Numbered from the stretch's first letter, positions 17,874 through 29,125 are shown. The stretch: 64,000 bases of DNA from Pseudomonas fluorescens (GCF_018614655.1 NZ_JAGGOG010000011.1:1-64000); one strand, 5' to 3'. The notes: generated by a model from the letters alone, not told the origin. Numbers and translations: made by a program.

Positions 17874-18617
17874 ATGAAACCCACAATGGCTCTTAAACCC
17901 CTGGTTTTTGCTCTAGCTGCGCTCATGGCTGTTGCTGCACAAGCCGGGGGCGGCGGTGGCTGGCACCCTCAACCTCAGCCAAGCGGAACCGTGGCTGCGG
18001 TGGTGACTGATACACAAGTGAGCAAGGACAACAAATTCACCGACGAAAAAACCGAAAACAATGCCTCTGCCAACGGTTCACTGAACGGCAGCAATGGCAA
18101 CCTGGGCGCCAACGTGGCCTCTGGCTCCGGTAACCAGCAAGACAACGCGGCCGCCATTGCCAGCAGTGCCGGCGATGCCTTGACGGTGTTTGCCCTGGTG
18201 GATGTGTATCAAGAAAGCAAAGACAACAAGTTCAATAACGAAGGGACTCGCAACAACGCGTCCCTCAACGGCTCGCTTAATGGCAGCTCCGGCAATGCCG
18301 GCGCTAACGTGGCAGCCGGTACCGGCAACCAACAGAAAAACAACCTGGCAATCGTGACCTCCGACGGCAAGTCGCTGGCCGCTGTGTCGAATACCGATCA
18401 ACAGGCACTGGCCAACGTCTATACCAACCAACCTGCTGGCCACGGCGGCTATGGCGGCGCGCAAGTCGTCACCAACAACGCCAGCCTGAACGGTTCGGGT
18501 AACGGCTCCTCGGGCAACCTGGGTGTCAACATCGCCGCAGGTGCCGGTAACCAGCAAAGCAACACCCTGTCTCTGGGTAGCGGTTGCACCCAGTGTGCAG
18601 CAAACGTTCGCTTCTGA
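17874..18617 (+). CDS. fapC: Major functional amyloid subunit FapC
   Basis: 247 residues. A signal peptide ends AAQA; a Gly-rich start is followed by three imperfect amyloid repeats (about residues 46-85, 107-150 and 200-240). Each contains NNAS(L/A)NGSLNGS, GNxGxNxAxGxGNQQ and a final Asn. Spacers between repeats are short. The C-terminus carries the Cys-x-x-Cys motif CTQC typical of FapC. This is the bulk component of Fap fibres in the biofilm matrix. AAGGAGA precedes the ATG. Very low Cys and aromatic content fits an amyloid. Confidence 0.92.
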   Translation: MKPTMALKPLVFALAALMAVAAQAGGGGGWHPQPQPSGTVAAVVTDTQVSKDNKFTDEKTENNASANGSLNGSNGNLGANVASGSGNQQDNAAAIASSAGDALTVFALVDVYQESKDNKFNNEGTRNNASLNGSLNGSSGNAGANVAAGTGNQQKNNLAIVTSDGKSLAAVSNTDQQALANVYTNQPAGHGGYGGAQVVTNNASLNGSGNGSSGNLGVNIAAGAGNQQSNTLSLGSGCTQCAANVRF

Positions 18618-18678
18618 TCCAACGGGGCCTTGGCAACAAGGCCCTTTCTTATTCCAGTGTCCAACAGGTCATTCGATC

Positions 18679-19356
18679 ATGCGGATCATCGCCCTCACCC
18701 TCCTGCTGCTGTTTGCCGGCCCGGCCTTGGCCGCGCAAATGGCGATTGCCATGCCAGGTGGCCCGGTGATCTACAAGAAGGTCGAGAGCATCCGTGAACG
18801 GCGCTTTGCCAACCTGGTGGAACAGAAAACCGATTTCAGCTGCGGTGCCGCAGCACTGGCGACCATCTTGCGCCAGGCCTATTGGATGGATGTGGATGAA
18901 GACCACGTCATCAAAGGCATGCTGGTCAATGCCGATCAGGACCTGGTACGCACCCAGGGCTTTTCCATGCTGGACATGAAGCGCTACCTCGAAAGCATCG
19001 GCATGCGCGCCCGGGGTTACCGGATTGGGCCTGACACCTTGATCACCGTGAGGATTCCAGTGGTGGTGCTACTGGAAATCCGTGGCTACAAACACTTCGT
19101 GGTGATGCAGCGGGCCGACAAGGATTGGGTCTATATCGGCGATCCGGTGCTGGGCCATAAGCGTTATTCGAAAGACGATTTCGTCAAAGGCTGGAATGGC
19201 ATTGTGTTTGCGATCTTGGGTGAAGGCTACGACAAGGCCAACGTCCTGCTCGCTTCGCCCACGCCCTTGACCGCGAAAAACAAGCTGAACGAGTTCAGCC
19301 CGGTCCGTGATTCAGAGCTGATGGACTTCGGTTTTATCCAGAGCGACTTCTTCTAG
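18679..19356 (+). CDS. fapD: FapD, C39-family peptidase of the Fap system
   Basis: 225 residues with a signal peptide (MRIIALTLLLLFAGPALA) and a papain-like C39 peptidase domain. The catalytic residues are visible: Cys55 in DFSCGAAALATIL, His139 in YKHFVVM and Asp155 in GDPVLG. FapD is proposed to process or assist export of Fap subunits in the periplasm. The start at 18679 gives the signal peptide; upstream in-frame codons overlap fapC in another frame and are not credible. Confidence 0.9.
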   Translation: MRIIALTLLLLFAGPALAAQMAIAMPGGPVIYKKVESIRERRFANLVEQKTDFSCGAAALATILRQAYWMDVDEDHVIKGMLVNADQDLVRTQGFSMLDMKRYLESIGMRARGYRIGPDTLITVRIPVVVLLEIRGYKHFVVMQRADKDWVYIGDPVLGHKRYSKDDFVKGWNGIVFAILGEGYDKANVLLASPTPLTAKNKLNEFSPVRDSELMDFGFIQSDFF

Positions 19357-19394
19357 AAAGCGCCATAAGGAGCAGGACGCTCCAGGAGCACACC

Positions 19395-20141
19395 ATGAAC
19401 ACTTTCCGTTGGCTGACGGTCATGTGCCTGGCAGCCACGATGCCAGTTTATGCCTCAACGGTGTTCAAGCCGATTGAAATGAAGGACTCGGAACTGGCCC
19501 AGTTACGCGGGCGCTACGTCATGCCCGGACGGATCATCAGCTTCGGCATCGTCATGAGCAGCACTTGGACCAATGCGGCGGGCGACAGTATTACCGGCAA
19601 AGCCAGCATGCAGCTCGACTCGTCCACCATCACCCCACAATTTTATGTGCAAACCACCGGCAGCTCGGGCAAGGGCCCGACGCCAAATACGGGTACCGGC
19701 ACCGTGGTCGGTGGCGCAGGCCTGGGCAGCGGCCAGGGCGTGACTCAAAGCGTACGCGCGGCCGGCGATGGCAACACGGCCTACAACAATGTCGGCATCA
19801 AAGTCAGCGATAACGGCCTGGCACCGGCGAACATCGTGCAATCCGGACAAGTGCTGGTGAGCGGCGGCACCATCATTGGCGATAGCGGCGCTGGTCGAGT
19901 CAGCGTCTCCGCCACCCATGGCGGCCTGCAAATGGCCATTCAGGCCAACCAGAACCAAGGCAACAGCGTGCAGCAGATCGGCGGCGGGAGTGTCCTGCAG
20001 GGCACGGTTTTGCAAGGCAACAGCAACTTCGTCAACAACATGACCCAGCTCAATGTGGTCCTGGGAAACAACAGCCTCGGCAACGCGGCCCTCAATTGCA
20101 ATTTGGATCAACTCAAGAACCTACGCTCAATGGGTTATTGA
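19395..20141 (+). CDS. fapE: FapE, secreted minor Fap component
   Basis: 248 residues with a signal peptide (LTVMCLAATMPVYA), a Ser/Thr/Gly-rich body with FapC-like features (QSVRAAGDGNTAYNN, IQANQNQGNSVQQ) and one Cys near the C-terminus (ALNCNLDQLKNL). FapE is secreted and found in fibres as a minor component and probably interacts with FapC. CAGGAG lies 9 bp before the ATG. Confidence 0.88.
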   Translation: MNTFRWLTVMCLAATMPVYASTVFKPIEMKDSELAQLRGRYVMPGRIISFGIVMSSTWTNAAGDSITGKASMQLDSSTITPQFYVQTTGSSGKGPTPNTGTGTVVGGAGLGSGQGVTQSVRAAGDGNTAYNNVGIKVSDNGLAPANIVQSGQVLVSGGTIIGDSGAGRVSVSATHGGLQMAIQANQNQGNSVQQIGGGSVLQGTVLQGNSNFVNNMTQLNVVLGNNSLGNAALNCNLDQLKNLRSMGY

Positions 20142-20187
20142 ACTACGCTGAGCCTCGACACCCACGTACTAGAAAAGGACGGCTTTC

Positions 20188-21474
20188 ATGCCTCGATCAT
20201 TATCGCTACGTGCGGTGGTCTGTTTAAGTACACTCCTGCCCGCAAGTTTGTTATATGCCGCACCGGACGCCGATATCGAAGCCCTCAAGCAGCAACTGAT
20301 GGAGCTTAAACAACGTTACGAGGTGCAGCAAAAAGCCCTCGCTGTCCTTGAACAGCGCGTGCGTCAGGTGGAGGATCAGCCGGCGGCACCAACGCCCAAA
20401 CGCTTGGCCAAATCCCCCGCAGATTTCCAGAAAGGCCGATCTACCGTGGCCGCCAGTACTTCCGGCGCCGCCGGTGGCAGTTCCTACGGGCAATCCCTCA
20501 AGGACGACTCGGCCCCCGCTCAAAGCGTGAGCAATCTGTATAACGAGGCCAGCGGCTTCTTCGGCAACGGCAAGTTCAGCTTTGAAACCGGCGTCACCTA
20601 TGCCCGCTACGATGCCCGTCAGTTGACCCTCAACGGCTTTCTGGCGCTGGACTCGATCTTCCTCGGCAATATCAACCTGGACCGAATCAAGTCTGATAGC
20701 TGGACTGTCGACCTGACGGGACGCTACAACCTCGATAATCGCTGGCAGTTCGATGTGAACGTGCCCGTGGTGTATCGCGAATCGACCTACCAGTCCGGCG
20801 GTGCCAATGGTGGCAGCGGTACGGCGACCTCTGAAGAGTCGGTCAGTCGCAATCCGACCATTGGCGACGTCAACTTTGGTATTGCCTACAAATTCCTCGA
20901 CGAATCAGCCAGCCTGCCGGACGCCGTCGTTTCGTTGCGGCTCAAGGCGCCCACAGGTGAAGACCCGTTCGGTATCAAACTGGTGCAATCCCCCAACAAC
21001 ACCAACCTGTATGTGCCGGAGAACCTGCCCACCGGGAACGGTGTCTGGTCGATCACCCCCGGCATTTCGCTGGTCAAGACCTTTGACCCGGCGGTGTTGT
21101 TCGGCTCGCTGTCCTACACCCATAACCTTGAAGAGTCCTTTGGCGACATCAGTTCCACGGTCAATCAAAAGGTCCCCGGCAAAGTGCGGTTGGGTGATAG
21201 CTTCCAGATCGGCGCCGGCGTGGCCTTTGCCTTGAACGAAAAGATGAGTATGTCGTTCTCGGTCTCCGACCTGGTGCAACGCAAGAGCAAGCTCAAGCCT
21301 GACGGCGGCGACTGGCAGTCGGTGGTATCCAGCGACGCCAACGCCGGTTACTTCAACGTCGGCATGACCATCGCCGCGAGCGACAACCTGACCATCGTGC
21401 CCAACCTGGCCATCGGGATAACGCCGGATGCGCCGTCCTTCAGCTTCAGTCTTAAGTTCCCTTACTACTTCTAA
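20188..21474 (+). CDS. fapF: FapF, outer-membrane secretion pore for amyloid
   Basis: 428 residues. A signal peptide ends LYA; a helical coiled-coil N-terminus ([20 protein letters not shown]..., about residues 28-65) corresponds to the trimeric coiled-coil gate of FapF; a Pro/Ser linker leads to a C-terminal beta-barrel of about 12 strands ending in [11 protein letters not shown], with the terminal aromatic that marks outer-membrane barrels. FapF secretes FapB, FapC and FapE. It is the last gene of the operon and is followed by a strong terminator. Confidence 0.92.
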   Translation: MPRSLSLRAVVCLSTLLPASLLYAAPDADIEALKQQLMELKQRYEVQQKALAVLEQRVRQVEDQPAAPTPKRLAKSPADFQKGRSTVAASTSGAAGGSSYGQSLKDDSAPAQSVSNLYNEASGFFGNGKFSFETGVTYARYDARQLTLNGFLALDSIFLGNINLDRIKSDSWTVDLTGRYNLDNRWQFDVNVPVVYRESTYQSGGANGGSGTATSEESVSRNPTIGDVNFGIAYKFLDESASLPDAVVSLRLKAPTGEDPFGIKLVQSPNNTNLYVPENLPTGNGVWSITPGISLVKTFDPAVLFGSLSYTHNLEESFGDISSTVNQKVPGKVRLGDSFQIGAGVAFALNEKMSMSFSVSDLVQRKSKLKPDGGDWQSVVSSDANAGYFNVGMTIAASDNLTIVPNLAIGITPDAPSFSFSLKFPYYF

Positions 21475-21488
21475 CCCCGGCAAAAGGA

Positions 21489-21528
21489 AAAGCCCCGTAA
21501 CGATAAGAGTCGTTACGGGGCTTTGTTT
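21489..21528. terminator. Bidirectional intrinsic terminator after fapF
   Basis: AAGCCCCGTAACG and its exact complement flank an 8-base loop (ATAAGAGT). T-rich sequence (CTTTGTTTAT) follows on the plus strand and an A-rich stretch precedes it. It ends both the fap operon and the convergent activator gene. Confidence 0.9.
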
Positions 21529-21535
21529 ATCCACC

Positions 21536-22861
21536 CTAGCGGATCTGGTGTTTGTGCAGCAACCGGTAGAACGTCGGCCGGGACACCCCCAGCACACGGG
21601 CCGCGACACTCAGGTTGTCGCTGTGCCGGTTGAGCACATCACACAGCGCCTGGCGTTCAGCACGGTGCTTGTAATCTTCCAGGGTAGCCATTGGCAAGGC
21701 GATGGACTGGTGGCTTTGCAGCCCCAGATCCATGGCTTCGATCTGCCGCCCTTCGGCCAGGACCAGACCACGGCGTACCCGATTGGCCAATTCCCGCACA
21801 TTGCCCGGCCAGGCATGTTTACCCATGGCCACCAGCGCGTCCTCGCTGAAACTGCGGGGACGGCGGCCGGTTTCGCGGCTGTAGAAATGGGAAAAATGAT
21901 TGGCCAGCATGCCTACGTCACCGTGGCGTTCACGCAGGGGCGCGGTCATCACCTGCAGGACGTTGAGCCGGTAATACAAATCTTCGCGAAAGGTGCCCTT
22001 CTCAATCGCAGCTTCCAGATCGACGTGGGTCGCTGCCAATACCCGTACATCCACCGGAATCGGCAGGCTGCCCCCCACCCGCTCAATGTGCTTTTCCTGG
22101 AGAAACCGCAGCAGGTTGGCTTGCAACTCCATGGGCAAGTCGCCGATTTCATCGAGAAACAAGGTACCGCCATGGGCCGCCTCGATCCGCCCGATCTTGC
22201 GCTGGTGCGCGCCCGTGAACGCGCCCTTTTCATGACCAAACAGTTCGGACTGGATCAGATGCTCGGGAATCGCCCCGCAGTTGATTGCCACGAAGGGCTT
22301 GGCATGGCGCTGGGATTGCCGATGCAAAGTTCTGGCGACCAACTCCTTACCGGTGCCGCTATCGCCCCGAATCAATACCGGCGATTCGGTGGGCGCCAGT
22401 TTAGCCAGCAGTTTGCGCAGTTCGCGGATCGGCCGGCTGTCACCCAGCAGCTCATGCTCCTGCTGATCCACCTGGGTATTGCCCTGGCCCCGTAGCCGTG
22501 CCATGCCAAAGGCGCGACCCAAGGTCACCTGAACTCGGGACACGTCGAACGGTAGCGTGTGAAAATCGAAGAACCATTCGCAGACAAAGTCTCCGACGTT
22601 TTGCAGGCGCAGCATTTCCGGACTCAGCACGGCAATCCATTCGGTGCCGCTGCGACTGATCAATTCCTTGACTGCTTCGGGTCGGCTCAGGTGAAACGGC
22701 TGCAGGCGCAGTAGCCCTATATCACAGGAGCGGTCGCCGACGGCTTCCAGGGCACAACTGTCCACATCCCACCCCACCGTGCGTAAACCGGGCAGTAACC
22801 GATGGCAATCATCGCAGGGATCGACCACAAGCAGGCTACGTTGGGCAGGTGTAACGACCAT
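21536..22861 (-). CDS. Sigma-54-dependent activator with degenerate receiver
   Basis: 441 residues. The N-terminal part (about 8-115) looks like a receiver or VpsR-type domain, but the phospho-acceptor position is Arg52 in CDIGLLRLQP, so phosphorylation is unlikely. The AAA+ domain (about 140-370) has Walker A GDSGTGKE (166-173), the sigma-54-contacting GAFTGA loop (213-218) and Walker B LFLDEIGD. The C-terminus has a Fis-type HTH (SVAARVLGVSRPTFYRLL). It is convergent with fap, which carries a -24/-12 promoter, so fap is a natural target. That link is inference. Confidence 0.9.
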   Translation of the reverse strand: MVVTPAQRSLLVVDPCDDCHRLLPGLRTVGWDVDSCALEAVGDRSCDIGLLRLQPFHLSRPEAVKELISRSGTEWIAVLSPEMLRLQNVGDFVCEWFFDFHTLPFDVSRVQVTLGRAFGMARLRGQGNTQVDQQEHELLGDSRPIRELRKLLAKLAPTESPVLIRGDSGTGKELVARTLHRQSQRHAKPFVAINCGAIPEHLIQSELFGHEKGAFTGAHQRKIGRIEAAHGGTLFLDEIGDLPMELQANLLRFLQEKHIERVGGSLPIPVDVRVLAATHVDLEAAIEKGTFREDLYYRLNVLQVMTAPLRERHGDVGMLANHFSHFYSRETGRRPRSFSEDALVAMGKHAWPGNVRELANRVRRGLVLAEGRQIEAMDLGLQSHQSIALPMATLEDYKHRAERQALCDVLNRHSDNLSVAARVLGVSRPTFYRLLHKHQIR

Positions 22862-23193
22862 GACTATTCCTTGGCGTCAAAATCACTAAAATTATTTAGA
22901 AACAGTAGGTTGGGAATGCTGTCGGTAACCCTAGCAAGATCTTGACGCGGGCTTGTATCGTTTGGCTATAAAGCTGTCAAAAAACCGATTTTTTTCGAGA
23001 TGCGAAAAGCCAGTCCAATCTTTCACCAAACTTTCAAAATCGCGCCTTACATGACCTTAATCACGGAAAGTTGAAAATTGTTGTTCTAACATGTGACCCG
23101 CACCCCGCCATCGTGCATCAGTACAAGTACAAGCCGAACGGTAAGCCCAACCGACGGCAGATCATTTGATTGGGCATTTAGCGAGAAGACCCT
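22862..23193. other. Intergenic region, no gene seen
   Basis: AT-rich 332 bp between the sigma-54 activator (minus) and a small plus-strand gene. It should hold both promoters. TTGACG near 22942 followed 19 bp later by TATAAA is a possible but badly spaced sigma-70 promoter for the rightward gene. No terminator or ORF of note. Confidence 0.4.
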
Positions 23194-23457
23194 ATGAACG
23201 CCCCGCTCCGTATCAACGAAGCACTTTTGATTGCAGACCGCGCCTTCAAACCCTTTCAGTGTGTGGCTTGGGCCCAGGACGGTAATGGCGAACTCAGCCT
23301 GGCCGTCATCGATCGGACCAATACCCGCATTGGCAGCAAACAGGTGTCATTCAGTACTTACTCCGATCCGGCACAGTTGGAAGATCTGCTTACTCAAGCG
23401 CGTTCCGAACTGAGCAAAGATGGCTACACCCTGCAATCCTGGGACATGCCCAAGTAA
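23194..23457 (+). CDS. Conserved small hypothetical protein
   Basis: 87 residues, soluble, no signal peptide, mixed alpha/beta: MNAPLRINEALLIADRAF, then VAWAQDGNGELSLAVIDRT and a C-terminal helix with DGYTLQSWDMPK. I do not recognise a domain, but the ORF has normal Pseudomonas codon use and a GAGAAG-like Shine-Dalgarno 10 bp upstream. A long palindrome follows the stop. Confidence 0.65.
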   Translation: MNAPLRINEALLIADRAFKPFQCVAWAQDGNGELSLAVIDRTNTRIGSKQVSFSTYSDPAQLEDLLTQARSELSKDGYTLQSWDMPK

Positions 23458-23464
23458 CACCAGA

Positions 23465-23505
23465 CGAAGTCGAGTCGACGGAACATGTTCCGTCGCTCGA
23501 CTTCG
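23465..23505. other. Long palindrome (possible terminator or cruciform)
   Basis: Outer arms CGAAGTCGAG / CTCGACTTCG flank an inner palindrome centred on GACGGAACATGTTCCGTC. Almost all 41 bp can pair in one hairpin. It lies 8 bp after the small gene's stop. No T-run follows, so it may be a Rho-assisted terminator or a symmetric protein-binding site. Confidence 0.6.
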
Positions 23506-23631
23506 CGATCTAACGAATTAACAAACCTCTTTCCTGCTACTTGCTGATTAACGTCAAAATAATTCCCCTCGCGACTTGATCTTCTCTTCTCTCTGCGGCA
23601 CGTTGCGCGCTTCTGCCCAAAGGAGCACCCC

Positions 23632-25134
23632 ATGCCCGAATCAATGGCCAAGGCCTTCACCCACAACTTCCTCGGTCATTCGCCCCGTTGGTATAAGGCC
23701 TGCATTCTTGCATTCCTAATCCTCAATCCATTGGTGCTCTGGGTATTCGGCCCGGTGACAGCCGGCTGGCTACTGGTAGCCGAATTCATTTTCACCCTGG
23801 CCATGGCGCTGCAGTGCTATCCGTTGATGCCCGGCGGCCTGTTGATGGTTGAAGCATTGCTGCTACGAATGACAACGCCCCAAGCGCTGTACGACGAATT
23901 GCTGCACAACTTCCCGGTGATCCTGCTGCTGATGTTCATGGTGGCAGGGATCTACTTCATGAAAGATTTGCTGCTGTTTCTGTTCTCGCGATTGCTGTTG
24001 GGGGTTCGATCGAAAGCGCTGCTGGGGCTGATGTTTTGCTTTCTGTCGGCATTTCTCTCGGCCTTCCTTGATGCTTTGACCGTGACCGCCGTGATCATCA
24101 GCGCGGCCGTGGGTTTCTATTCGGTGTATCACCGCGTCGCGTCCGGTAATGACCCACGCCAGGACAGCGAATTCAGCGATGACCAACACCTGCCTGCCTT
24201 GCACCACGCCGACCTGGAACAATTCCGCGCCTTCCTGCGCAGCCTGCTGATGCACGGTGCAGTCGGCACCGCCCTGGGCGGCGTGTGCACCTTGGTGGGC
24301 GAACCGCAAAACCTGTTGATCGGCCATGAGATGGGCTGGAATTTCAGCCAGTTCTTTACCCGAATCGCACCGGTGTCTTTACCGGTGCTGGCTGCCGGCC
24401 TGATCACCTGTGTATTGCTGGAGAAACTGCGTTGGTTCGGATACGGCACGCTGTTGCCGGACAACGTACGCAAGGTGCTGGCCAATTACGCCCAAGAGGA
24501 CAACGCCGAACGCACTCCGCGCCAACGCGCGGCCTTGATCGTCCAGGGGCTGGCAGCGTTGATTCTGATCGCCGGGCTAGCGTTTCATGTGGCTGAAGTG
24601 GGCCTGATTGGTTTGCTGGTAATCGTCTTGATCACTGCCTTCACCGGCATCACCGAAGAGCACCGCATCGGCAACGCGTTCAAAGACGCCCTGCCCTTTA
24701 CTGCGCTGCTGGTGGTGTTCTTCGCCGTGGTGGCGGTGATTCACGATCAACAACTGTTTACCCCGTTGATCCAGTGGGTGTTGGCGCTGCCAGCCGATCA
24801 ACAACCTGGGATGCTGTTTATCGCCAATGGGCTGTTGTCGGCCATCAGCGATAACGTCTTCGTGGCGACGATCTACATCACCGAGGTCAAACAGGCATTT
24901 GTTTCCGGGCACATGAGCCGCGAGCATTTCGAAACCCTGGCGATTGCCATCAACACTGGCACCAATCTGCCTAGCGTCGCGACACCCAACGGCCAGGCGG
25001 CGTTTCTGTTTTTGCTGACGTCGGCGATTGCGCCGTTGATTCGCCTGTCGTACGGGCGAATGGTGTGGATGGCGCTGCCGTATACGGTGGTGATGGGATT
25101 GCTGGGCTGGTACGCGGTGAGTTACTGGCTGTAA
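23632..25134 (+). CDS. nhaB: Na+/H+ antiporter NhaB
   Basis: A 500-residue NhaB-type sodium/proton antiporter with about 12 TM segments. It has the NhaB hallmark start [11 protein letters not shown] and segments such as [22 protein letters not shown] (here [12 protein letters not shown]), [17 protein letters not shown] and [15 protein letters not shown]. It exports Na+ in exchange for protons and supports pH and salt tolerance. An ATG at 23632 follows AAGGAG; an internal ATG four codons on is possible. A bidirectional terminator separates it from the next, convergent operon. Confidence 0.94.
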   Translation: MPESMAKAFTHNFLGHSPRWYKACILAFLILNPLVLWVFGPVTAGWLLVAEFIFTLAMALQCYPLMPGGLLMVEALLLRMTTPQALYDELLHNFPVILLLMFMVAGIYFMKDLLLFLFSRLLLGVRSKALLGLMFCFLSAFLSAFLDALTVTAVIISAAVGFYSVYHRVASGNDPRQDSEFSDDQHLPALHHADLEQFRAFLRSLLMHGAVGTALGGVCTLVGEPQNLLIGHEMGWNFSQFFTRIAPVSLPVLAAGLITCVLLEKLRWFGYGTLLPDNVRKVLANYAQEDNAERTPRQRAALIVQGLAALILIAGLAFHVAEVGLIGLLVIVLITAFTGITEEHRIGNAFKDALPFTALLVVFFAVVAVIHDQQLFTPLIQWVLALPADQQPGMLFIANGLLSAISDNVFVATIYITEVKQAFVSGHMSREHFETLAIAINTGTNLPSVATPNGQAAFLFLLTSAIAPLIRLSYGRMVWMALPYTVVMGLLGWYAVSYWL

Positions 25135-25141
25135 AGGGGGA

Positions 25142-25167
25142 AAGGAGGCTGCAATTGCAGCCTCCTT
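25142..25167. terminator. Bidirectional terminator between nhaB and cof
   Basis: Perfect palindrome AAGGAGGCTGCAATTGCAGCCTCCTT, between convergent genes, with short A and T tracts at the edges. It probably serves both nhaB and the minus-strand cof-zwf-gnd operon. Confidence 0.8.
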
Positions 25168-25168
25168 G

Positions 25169-25989
25169 TCATCGGGCTGAAAGAATAAACCGCTCGATCG
25201 CTTCCGCCGCACCGTCCTCGACATTACTGCCGGTGACCACCGTGGCTTGCTGCTTGACCACTTCCTCGGCCTGGCCCATGGCTATCGATAACCCGGCCAC
25301 ATGAAACATGGCGGGGTCATTGCCGCCATCGCCGATGGCCGCTGTCTGCTCCAACGGAACGCCCAGGTACGCCGCCAGGGTTTTCAAAGCCTCGCCCTTG
25401 TTGGCCTTCATCGCCGTCACGTCCAGGAACACCGGTTGTGAACGGGAGACCTGGGCCACTCCTTTGACCTTGGGTAACAGCTGCGCTTCCAACTCGATCA
25501 GCAATTGAGTGTTGGTACTGGCGGCGACGATCTTGTTGACCCGATCCAGATACGGCTCGAAGCTCTCGACCACAATCGGCCCATAACCCAAACCGTGCTC
25601 CTCCCGTACCGCCATCGGACCACCTGGATCGCGACGCAGCCAGTCACCGTCGGCAAACAGCCAGACTTCAACGTCAGGCTGTTCAGAAAACAAGGCCAGC
25701 GCAATCAGTGCTGCCTCGGCCGGCAGATGATGGGAAACCAACACGCTGCCGTCGGGATTGACCAGCGTACCGCCATTAAAACCCGCTATCGGCACGTCGA
25801 CGCCCAATGCCTCAGCCTGTTGCAACATGGCCTTGGGCGGGCGCCCGCTGGCCAGGCTGAAGAACACCCCGGCGTCGCGCAGCGCGCGAACCGTATCGAT
25901 GGTGTACTGACTGAGACTGTGATCCGGATGCAACAACGTGCCGTCCATATCACTCAGGACAAACCGGATGGGATGGCTCGGCGCGTCAC

Positions 25990-25993
<4 letters not shown>
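25169..25993 (-). CDS. Cof-type HAD phosphatase
   Basis: A 274-residue HAD-superfamily (Cof/YbiV subclass IIB) hydrolase. All four motifs are present: DMDGTL (nucleophile Asp15), SGRP, Lys in ANKGEAL and GDGGNDPAM. Members dephosphorylate sugar phosphates or related metabolites. It is the last gene of a gnd-zwf-cof operon, overlapping zwf by 4 bp (ATGA), so a role in sugar-phosphate housekeeping is plausible but unproven. Confidence 0.92.
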
Positions 25994-27509
<1,516 letters not shown>

Positions 27510-27513
<4 letters not shown>

Positions 27514-28490
27514 TTTTTGGAAGTCTCCACATGGCCGCCAAAACCAAAGCGCATGGCAGACAGCATCTTGTCCCCGTAGGTGCTCTGCTGACGGGAACGG
27601 AAGCGCGCGAACAACGAGTTGGACAACACCGGTACCGGCACCGATTGCTCCATGGCCGCTTCGATGGTCCAGCGCCCTTCGCCGCTGTCGGCGACCGAAC
27701 CGGAATAACCGTCGAGCTTGGGATCGACCGCCAACGCATCGGCGGTCAGGTCCAGCAGCCAGGAGGAAACGACGCTGCCGCGACGCCAGACTTCGGCGAT
27801 ATCAGCCACATTGAGGTCAAAACGCTGGTCTACCGGCAGGTTTTCCGAGGACTTGGTCTTGAGGATGTCAAAGCCTTCAGCGAAGGCCTGCATCATCCCG
27901 TACTCGATACCGTTGTGGATCATCTTGACGAAGTGCCCGGAACCGGCAGGGCCGGCGTGGATGTAGCCACGTTCGGCACGGTCGTCGGTGGAGGTCCGAT
28001 CCTTGGTGCGCGGGATGTTACCCAGGCCCGGCGCCAGGCTTTCGAAGATCGGGTCCAGACGTTTGACCGTCTCGGCATCGCCGCCGATCATCATGCAGTA
28101 ACCGCGCTCCAGGCCCCAGACGCCACCGGAGGTGCCGACGTCGATGTAATGCAGGCCCTTTTCCGACAGGGTTTTGGCCCGACGGATGTCATCTTTATAG
28201 AACGTATTGCCGCCATCGATGATCACGTCACCGTCATCCAGCAGTTGGCTCAGGGTTTCAATGGTGTCTTCGGTCGGTGCGCCTGCCGGCAGCATGACCC
28301 AGACGGCCCGTGGCTTTTGCAGCCCGGCGACCAGCGCAGGCAAATCGGCGACGCCGGTGGCGCCCTCTTCACTCAGGCCTTTGACGAATGCTTCATTGCG
28401 GTCGTAGACCACGGTGGTATGCCCATTGAGCATCAGGCGCCGCGCAATATTGCCGCCCATGCGGCCTAGTCCGATAATCCCCAGTTGCAT
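27510..28490 (-). CDS. gnd: 6-phosphogluconate dehydrogenase, short GndA type
   Basis: 326 residues. It decarboxylates 6-phosphogluconate to ribulose 5-phosphate. The N-terminal Rossmann motif [12 protein letters not shown] and the signature [19 protein letters not shown] are present. The length is that of the short, usually NAD-linked form (YqeC/GndA), not the 470-residue Gnd. I start at MQLGIIG (28490) because AAGGAG lies 9 bases before it; the 8 extra codons upstream contain that Shine-Dalgarno. It is the first gene of gnd-zwf-cof. Confidence 0.92.
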
Positions 28491-28648
28491 GTGCTGATGC
28501 TCCTTACTACTCATAAATACAAAAAAATGTGTGACATAGTTTATAGCGCAATGAGGCTAATGAGGGTTAGTCCAGAGCGGATTGGCATAGTTTCATGAGA
28601 AATAATGGCCACTCTTTCGCCTCTACTGCGGCAAAAGTCACAGTGACC

Positions 28649-28765
28649 ATGAAAAATAAAAAAGTTCCCTTGAGCAAAAAAAGAAATCAGAATTGGCGCC
28701 GACTGTTGCTCGACGCTACCAAGAAGTGTCCGAGCACCGCGATGCACCGGCCATTTGCGAGGTAA
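28649..28765 (+). CDS. Possible 38-residue basic small protein
   Basis: ATG at 28649 to TAA at 28763-28765 encodes 38 residues, very rich in Lys and Arg (MKNKKVPLSKKRNQNWRR then LLLDATKKC). The stop lies inside the Shine-Dalgarno of the next small ORF, with only 3 bp between them, as in a two-gene operon. It has no good Shine-Dalgarno of its own. The gap 28515-28648 holds nothing else I can name. Function unknown; it may not be translated. Confidence 0.35.
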   Translation: MKNKKVPLSKKRNQNWRRLLLDATKKCPSTAMHRPFAR

Positions 28766-28768
28766 GCA

Positions 28769-28951
28769 ATGAGCGCAACACATCAGATGACACGCCCGCC
28801 ACAGACCCTCTACGTCACGATTCGTCGCGATGAACTGCGCCAGCTGAAAGATGAGCGCGACCAATTGCAAGAGGAGGTCTTGCGCCTTCGCGCGCCTGTA
28901 GCCGCTGCCGAGGCACGAGGCTGCGATGGGGTGCGCAGCAGCCCTCTCTAG
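28769..28951 (+). CDS. Small coiled-coil protein with REP-derived tail
   Basis: 60 codons. The core (about residues 7-43, MTRPPQTLYVTIRRDELRQL then KDERDQLQEEVLRLRA) is a short beta start followed by a heptad-rich helix, as in small coiled-coil proteins. The last 18 or so residues (from [12 protein letters not shown]) are encoded by a REP repeat, so the native C-terminus is lost. GAGGTAAG precedes the ATG; a second ATG is at codon 7. I do not recognise a family. Confidence 0.55.
   Translation: MSATHQMTRPPQTLYVTIRRDELRQLKDERDQLQEEVLRLRAPVAAAEARGCDGVRSSPL
28897..28930. repeat. Single REP arm (TGTAGCC family)
   Basis: TGTAGCCGCTGCCGAGGCAC followed by GAGGCTGCGATGGG, identical at its core to units of the array at 6271. 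There is no inverted partner nearby, so it is a REP singlet. It forms the 3' end of the small ORF at 28769-28951. Confidence 0.85.
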
Positions 28952-29125
28952 ACGCCCCGGCGTATCGCAGAGCCGCCGGCGCAATTGTGTCAGATTTAAC
29001 TCACAAAGTTTTCACACGCCTTTCTTGATAATCCCGCGCCAAAGGGGCGCCCCCACGTGCGGGAGCCCTCCTGTCGTGCACCTGTGCGCACGGCAACGGT
29101 GAAAAATTATCGGATGGAGCGCTGG

